8,290 nucleotides of DNA from an uncultured Collinsella sp. Lineage in GTDB: Bacteria; Actinomycetota; Coriobacteriia; Coriobacteriales; Coriobacteriaceae. Made by a program: the position numbers and the translations under genes. Shown here piece by piece: positions 5,721 to 8,290 of this stretch (positions within the stretch are counted from its first letter, which is position 1; each line of letters opens with the position of its first letter). The notes beneath the pieces are model-generated. The model was not told where the DNA came from, did no database searches, and worked only from the letters and a program-made list of their open reading frames with translations. The DNA lies in the NCBI GenBank assembly GCA_902494815.1, contig CABUVB010000070.1, positions 1 through 8,290 of the forward strand. Reading direction: 5' to 3'.

Positions 5721-7079
5721 ATGGCCTCATCCGCCCCGCGTGGTCTACGCTCCGATCATGTCGTTACCGTTGGCATCGCCCTGTTCTCGATGCTCTTTGG
5801 CGCCGGCAACCTCATTATTCCGCCGCTGCTGGCGCTGCAGGCCGGCACGGTCACGCCGCTTGCCATGACTGGCTTTTTGATTGCTGCCATCGGCCTGCCT
5901 GTTATGGGCTTTATCGCCGTGGCGCTCGCCGGAACGGCGCGCGAGCTTGCCGGCCGCGTGCACCCCAAGTTCGGTGAGTTCTTTGTCGCGGCGGTGTATC
6001 TGGCCATCGGCCCGTGCCTGGCTATTCCGCGCACAAGCTCTACGGCGTTCGAAATGCTGGTGCCGCTGCTACCCGAGGGTGTTTCGCTTGGCACGGCACG
6101 TCTGGTGTTTGCCATCGGGTTCTTCGTTGTCGCGTTTGCGCTCACGCTGCGCCCGGGTGTCATCACGCGCGTGCTCGGCCGCATTACGGGCCCCGCGCTC
6201 ATTGCGCTCATCGTGCTGGTTGTGGGTGCTGCCGTGATCTCGCCGCTGGGTCCCGCTTCCGCGCCGCAGGCTCCCTACAATGCCGGTGCTGCCGTGCAGG
6301 GCTTTCTGACCGGCTACCAGACCATGGACCTGCTCGCGTCGCTCGCCTTTGGCATTATCATCGCCGAGACCATTCACGAACTGGGCGTTACCGATGACAA
6401 GCGCGTGGCCTTCGAGATTTCGCGCTCCGGTGTGATCGCAGGTGTGCTCATGGCCATCATCTACTGCGGCTTGGGCCTTGCCGGTGTGCAGCTCGGCACC
6501 GTGATGCCCGATGCCACCAATGGCGCCGCCATCCTTGCCCGCTCTGCCTCCATGCACTTTGGCCTTGTCGGCACGGTCGTGGTCTTTGCGATCTTTTTCC
6601 TTGCCTGCATGAACGTGTGCATCGGCCTCATCAGCTGCTGCTCGCGTTACTTCTGCGAGACGTATGTGGTCGAAGGGGGAGCGGAGGCCTCCGAGGAGGC
6701 CATGCGCCGTCCCTTTGCGATTCTCGCCTTTGTGTTCGCAGCGTTTTCGTGCGTGCTCTCCAACGTGGGCCTCGACGTGATCCTCATGTTCTCGGTGCCT
6801 ATGCTCAATGCCCTGTATCCCGTTGCCATTGTGCTGGTACTTATGGGCCTGGTGCACGGCTTTTGCGACGCGCACCCGCAGGTGTGGGTCTGGGTCGGCG
6901 GCGTTGTCGCGGTACAGAGCGTAATCACTTCGGTCCGCGATGCGTTCTTTGCTGGCGCGTGGCTGCCGTTTGATGCGTTGCCGCTGGCAGATATCGGCGC
7001 TGCGTGGGCGCCGGTTGCTGTGGTCGCGTTTGTGATTGGTCTGGTTCATAGCCAGTTTGTCGCACATTCGAGGAGCTAG
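5721..7079 (+). CDS. brnQ: Branched-chain amino acid:cation symporter (BrnQ, LIVCS family)
   Basis: This 452-residue, very hydrophobic protein has about twelve membrane segments, typical of BrnQ carriers that import leucine, isoleucine and valine with Na+ or H+. The first helix carries the family signature LFSMLFGAGNLIIPP (residues 21-35), with AIGPCLAIPRTSSTAFE after the third helix and GYQTMDLLASLAFG mid-protein. The ATG at 5721 is chosen because GAAAGGTG (5707-5714) precedes it at good spacing and MASSAPRGLRSDH is a normal short cytoplasmic lead. The upstream in-frame extension to 5664 would run through the terminator hairpin and is unlikely. The gene appears to be its own unit, between the selenium-locus terminator and the tRNA promoter. 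No T-box or similar riboswitch is visible in the short leader. Nothing ties it to selenium. Confidence 0.94.
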   Translation: MASSAPRGLRSDHVVTVGIALFSMLFGAGNLIIPPLLALQAGTVTPLAMTGFLIAAIGLPVMGFIAVALAGTARELAGRVHPKFGEFFVAAVYLAIGPCLAIPRTSSTAFEMLVPLLPEGVSLGTARLVFAIGFFVVAFALTLRPGVITRVLGRITGPALIALIVLVVGAAVISPLGPASAPQAPYNAGAAVQGFLTGYQTMDLLASLAFGIIIAETIHELGVTDDKRVAFEISRSGVIAGVLMAIIYCGLGLAGVQLGTVMPDATNGAAILARSASMHFGLVGTVVVFAIFFLACMNVCIGLISCCSRYFCETYVVEGGAEASEEAMRRPFAILAFVFAAFSCVLSNVGLDVILMFSVPMLNALYPVAIVLVLMGLVHGFCDAHPQVWVWVGGVVAVQSVITSVRDAFFAGAWLPFDALPLADIGAAWAPVAVVAFVIGLVHSQFVAHSRS

Positions 7080-7090
7080 GGTTTCTGCGC

Positions 7091-7119
7091 TTGCACAGGC
7101 GGGGAGTCTCCCCTATAAT
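7091..7119 (+). promoter_or_regulatory. Sigma-70-type promoter of the tRNA-Pro/tRNA-Gly operon
   Basis: A TTGCAC -35 box (7091-7096) and a perfect TATAAT -10 box (7114-7119) are separated by 17 bp, so transcription should start near 7126, about 45 bp before tRNA-Pro. The spacer contains the palindrome GGGGAGTCTCCCC (7101-7113), and the transcribed leader holds the perfect palindrome AAGGTCTAGACCTT (7141-7154). The first could also serve as a weak brnQ terminator. The second may be an RNA processing or control element. Confidence 0.85.
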
Positions 7120-7170
7120 TTCCTTCGCTTTGGGACACGCAAGGTCTAGACCTTAGCTGCTCAACACCTT

Positions 7171-7247
7171 CGGGACGTGGCGCAGTTTGGTAGCGCGCCT
7201 GCTTTGGGAGCAGGATGTCGCAGGTTCAAATCCTGTCGTCCCGACCA
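7171..7247 (+). tRNA. tRNA-Pro (anticodon UGG), CCA encoded
   Basis: A full cloverleaf is visible: acceptor CGGGACG/CGTCCCG, D arm with GGCGCAG...GTAGCGCG, anticodon stem CCTGC/GCAGG with loop TTTGGGA (anticodon TGG at 7205-7207), and T arm GCAGG-TTCAAAT-CCTGT. The discriminator A (7244) is followed by an encoded CCA. It decodes CCA and, by wobble, other proline codons. It is the first gene of the tRNA operon. Confidence 0.97.
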
Positions 7248-7253
7248 TATCTT

Positions 7254-7327
7254 GCGGGCGTAGTTCAATGGTAGAACCCCAGCCTTCCAAGCTGATGACG
7301 CGGGTTCGATTCCCGTCGCCCGCTCCA
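7254..7327 (+). tRNA. tRNA-Gly (anticodon UCC), CCA encoded
   Basis: Acceptor GCGGGCG/CGCCCGC, D stem GTTC/GAAC, anticodon loop CTTCCAA with anticodon TCC at 7286-7288, T loop TTCGATT, discriminator T and an encoded CCA are all present. The outermost anticodon-stem pair is a C-A mismatch (7279/7295), a small oddity. It lies 6 nt after tRNA-Pro, so both come from one transcript. Its 3' end (from 7310) is repeated downstream at 7511. Confidence 0.97.
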
Positions 7328-7340
7328 TAGGATAGTTTAA

Positions 7341-7375
7341 ACGGCTTTGGCTCTATTTGGTGCCAGAGCCGTTTT
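7341..7375 (+). terminator. Rho-independent terminator of the tRNA operon (copy 1)
   Basis: The stem ACGGCTTTGGCTC/GTGCCAGAGCCGT has twelve pairs including one G-U, with one T-T mismatch near the loop, and is followed by TTTTC. It begins 14 nt after the tRNA-Gly CCA. A related terminator stands 200 bp downstream. Confidence 0.88.
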
Positions 7376-7386
7376 CATAAGCGTGC

Positions 7387-7523
7387 CGGGCGACGGGAAT
7401 CGAACCCGGCAGGGTGCGAAGCTGAGAAAATGCGTGAGCATTTTCCAGCGCAGCACGCAAGGGCCAATGGCCCGCAGCGAAACAAGGGTTTGCGAAGCAA
7501 ACCCTTGGACTTCCCGTCGCCCG
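7387..7523. other. Four-arm foldable element with tRNA-Gly-derived outer stem
   Basis: The outer 13-bp perfect stem pairs 7387-7399 with 7511-7523, and both arms are tRNA-Gly 3'-end sequence in opposite orientations. Within it lie three hairpins. One spans 7414-7456: GTGC/GCAC, a 3x3 internal loop, GCTG/CAGC, a bulged A, then GAAAATGC/GCATTTTC with a GTGA loop. A second is GGGCC-AAT-GGCCC (7461-7473). The third is a perfect 11-bp stem CAAGGGTTTGC/GCAAACCCTTG with a GAA loop (7483-7507). The left part can instead fold as a minus-strand T-arm-like hairpin. Function is unknown; a structured RNA, a mobile repeat or the remnant of an insertion are all possible. Confidence 0.55.
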
Positions 7524-7609
7524 CTCCATAAGATAGATGAATGGCTCTGGTTCCTTTTGGGACCAGAGCCATTTTCGTAAGTGCACGGGGCAACGGGAAT
7601 CGATGCCGC
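7511..7609 (+). repeat. Second copy of the tRNA-Gly 3' end, terminator and downstream sequence
   Basis: Positions 7511-7536 match 7310-7335 at 25 of 26 bases, which is the tRNA-Gly T-stem 3' strand, acceptor, CCA and the next 8 bases. The resemblance continues at an offset of 200-201 bp through the terminator and into the inverted tRNA-like ACGGGAATCGA segment (7593-7603 against 7393-7403). No tRNA 5' half is present here, so this is a partial pseudo-copy or an attachment-site-like repeat rather than a functional tRNA. Confidence 0.75.
7541..7575 (+). terminator. Rho-independent terminator (copy 2)
   Basis: A 14-bp stem (7541-7554 with 7559-7572, one G-U pair) and a TTTT loop are followed by TTT. 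It shares about 80 percent of its stem with the terminator at 7341. No gene ends immediately upstream, so it is best explained as part of the duplicated unit or as a back-up terminator for the tRNA operon. Confidence 0.8.
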
Positions 7610-7688
7610 CCCACGCCCAACCTAGGTTGCGGTGAAATACGGACTGTTTTCCGGCTTTTGCGAACCCACTGAGGGTCAGGGTGGCTAA

Positions 7689-7756
7689 TTTGGGACGGGC
7701 TTTATTGGCTAGTCTAGCGATCGGCTGACAAATGTGGCCAAAAAGCCCGTCCCAAA
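7689..7756. repeat. Long hairpin A (20-bp stem, one bulge)
   Basis: The arms 7689-7709 and 7737-7756 share TTTGGGACGGGCTTT and then TTGGC after a single bulged A. The loop is 27 nt (7710-7736). Runs of A/T at the arm ends would place a short T-tract after the stem on either strand, so bidirectional termination is possible but weak. Confidence 0.7.
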
Positions 7757-7775
7757 ATGACTGGTCTGGTATTGA

Positions 7776-7935
7776 GCCACGAAAACGGCCCATCTACTAC
7801 GTTTGGCCCGTAGGGATCGACCATAGCAGCATTTTCGGAAAATCGGCAAGCCGTCTACCAGCGGTTTTGATATTTCGGATTTCGGTATGGTTGAAGGTAA
7901 TCGGCTAAACGTAGTAGATAGGCCCATTTCGTGGC
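7776..7935. repeat. Long hairpin B (about 33-bp imperfect stem, 94-nt internal region)
   Basis: Arm 7776-7808 is complementary to 7903-7935 apart from one 2-nt mismatch and two G-U-type positions; it includes GCCACGAAA and ATCTACTACGTTT with their complements. The enclosed region has a further nested pairing, GACCATA (7819-7825) with TATGGTT (7886-7892), and a small ATTTT/AAAAT hairpin. No open frame of note lies inside. It is the longest stem in the window. Confidence 0.75.
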
Positions 7936-7986
7936 GAACAGTAGGATTCTCGGTCCAAGGCTGCCGGTTTCGGATGGCCAACCTGG

Positions 7987-8055
7987 AAGTTGCGGTGGAA
8001 TAGTTCCTAAAAGGCCCGTGGAAGCTTGAAAACAGGAACTATTTCACCGCAACTT
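7987..8055. repeat. Long hairpin C (22-bp stem)
   Basis: Arms 7987-8008 and 8034-8055 pair over 22 bp with a single G-U; the 25-nt loop spans 8009-8033. It carries two copies of the GTTGCGGTG core in opposite orientations. It lies 15 bp beyond the stop codon of the minus-strand gene that ends at 8070, where it could protect or end that transcript, although no clean T-tract follows on that strand. Confidence 0.75.
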
Positions 8056-8069
8056 AGGAGGGGATGGGG

Positions 8070-8288
8070 TTAGCTGCGGGGGCGGTGGCGGAGCTTGTCG
8101 ATGGTGGAGTCGGTGCTTCGGCTGCGGGATTCGGCGGCGCGGTCGCGGGCGTCGGCAGCGGTTTGGCGCTGGCGGCGGTAATCGATCATGCCTTGGATGA
8201 TGGGCTTGCCAAAGCTCACGACATCATCGTTGTAGATGGCGGTTCGGGCTGCGAGGAGGCAGTCGGTAAAGTCCATATGGGTCTTGCC
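8070..8288 (-). CDS. Unrecognised protein, C-terminal part (gene continues past right edge)
   Basis: The minus-strand frame is open from the right edge to a TAA at 8070-8072, giving 72 visible residues. It begins GKTHMDFTDCLLAAR and ends in an arginine-, alanine- and serine-rich tail (ARDRAAESRSRSTDS, then DKLRHRPRS). The methionine codon at 8276 lacks a convincing ribosome binding site and the frame stays open upstream, so I treat it as internal. The central part reads as amphipathic and probably helical; the basic low-complexity tail would be disordered and might contact nucleic acid, which is a guess. I recognise no family. It is convergent with the tRNA operon, and the palindromic block separates them. 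The coding GC content resembles the other genes. Confidence 0.6.
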   Translation of the reverse strand, partial: GKTHMDFTDCLLAARTAIYNDDVVSFGKPIIQGMIDYRRQRQTAADARDRAAESRSRSTDSTIDKLRHRPRS

Positions 8289-8290
8289 AA

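Larger units (their letters stand above)
7621..8058. repeat. Palindrome-rich block bounded by 19-bp inverted repeats
   Basis: The left end 7621-7639 (CCTAGGTTGCGGTGAAATA) is the reverse complement of 8040-8058 with one mismatch. The core GTTGCGGTG(A/G)AATA also occurs in direct orientation at 7989-8002. The 438-bp block is AT-richer than the flanking genes and holds three long hairpins, listed separately. No credible gene is visible; the open frames on the minus strand just run through the palindromes. No clear target-site duplication flanks it. It may be a MITE-like element or several independent intergenic palindromes placed side by side. Confidence 0.55.

Noticed and set aside
6069..7067. 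332-codon minus-strand open frame opposite brnQ
   Set aside because: The plus strand encodes a clear membrane carrier; the antisense product is an unstructured His/Arg/Asp-rich shadow.
7387..7523. Functional minus-strand tRNA
   Set aside because: The minus strand has a T-arm-like and acceptor-like 3' end and a matching 5' strand, but the interior lacks a D arm and an anticodon arm of normal size.
7353..7793. Minus-strand open frame of 146 codons
   Set aside because: It runs through two terminators, the inverted tRNA fragment and several palindromes, and its translation resembles no protein I know. It is an open frame by composition, not a gene.
7709..7981. Minus-strand open frame of 90 codons
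   Set aside because: It overlaps hairpins A and B, lacks a ribosome binding site and shows no recognisable motif.
7341..8058. CRISPR array
   Set aside because: The repeats are inverted hairpins and a single 200-bp-spaced duplication, not short direct repeats with regular unique spacers.

Overview
The window reads as a chromosomal segment of a GC-rich, strictly anaerobic actinobacterium. A Collinsella-like member of the Coriobacteriia is my best guess. This rests on the GC-rich coding style, oxygen-sensitive Fe-S enzymes, an anaerobic-type selenium gene set, and AT-richer palindromic spacers. It is an inference, because no rRNA or taxonomic marker is present.

Positions 2-5643 (+ strand) hold a run of seven genes that looks like a selenium-handling locus. 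It begins with the C-terminal end of a YjiM-like double-cubane-cluster reductase of the 2-hydroxyacyl-CoA dehydratase superfamily. A palindromic spacer (360-447) follows, then the matching YjiL-like ATP-dependent activase, a GT4-type glycosyltransferase, and selD. SelD is itself a selenoprotein: an in-frame UGA at 2547-2549 sits at the catalytic position, so a standard gene caller would start the gene too late. Next come yedF, a small DUF3343 protein and a cysteine-desulfurase-family aminotransferase. The glycosyltransferase/selD and DUF3343/desulfurase pairs overlap by 8 and 4 bases, which indicates translational coupling. A simple reading is that the desulfurase releases selenium (or sulfur), YedF and the DUF3343 protein carry it, and SelD makes selenophosphate. 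The roles of the glycosyltransferase and of the reductase/activase pair in this setting are unexplained and form the most interesting question here. A selenosugar-forming glycosyltransferase is one testable idea. A strong terminator at 5667-5697 closes the run.

Positions 5721-7079 encode a BrnQ-type branched-chain amino acid:cation symporter. A near-consensus sigma-70 promoter (7091-7119) then drives a two-tRNA operon, tRNA-Pro(UGG) and tRNA-Gly(UCC), both with encoded CCA and followed by a terminator.

Positions 7328-8069 contain no credible gene but are dense in structure. The tRNA-Gly 3' end and its terminator recur about 200 bp downstream. Between the copies lies a 137-nt segment that can fold into a closed four-arm structure whose outer stem is made of tRNA-Gly 3'-end sequence. 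After that comes a block of three long imperfect hairpins (7689-7756, 7776-7935, 7987-8055), bounded by 19-bp inverted repeats (7621/8058). The right edge holds the 3' end of an unrecognised minus-strand gene (8070-8288).
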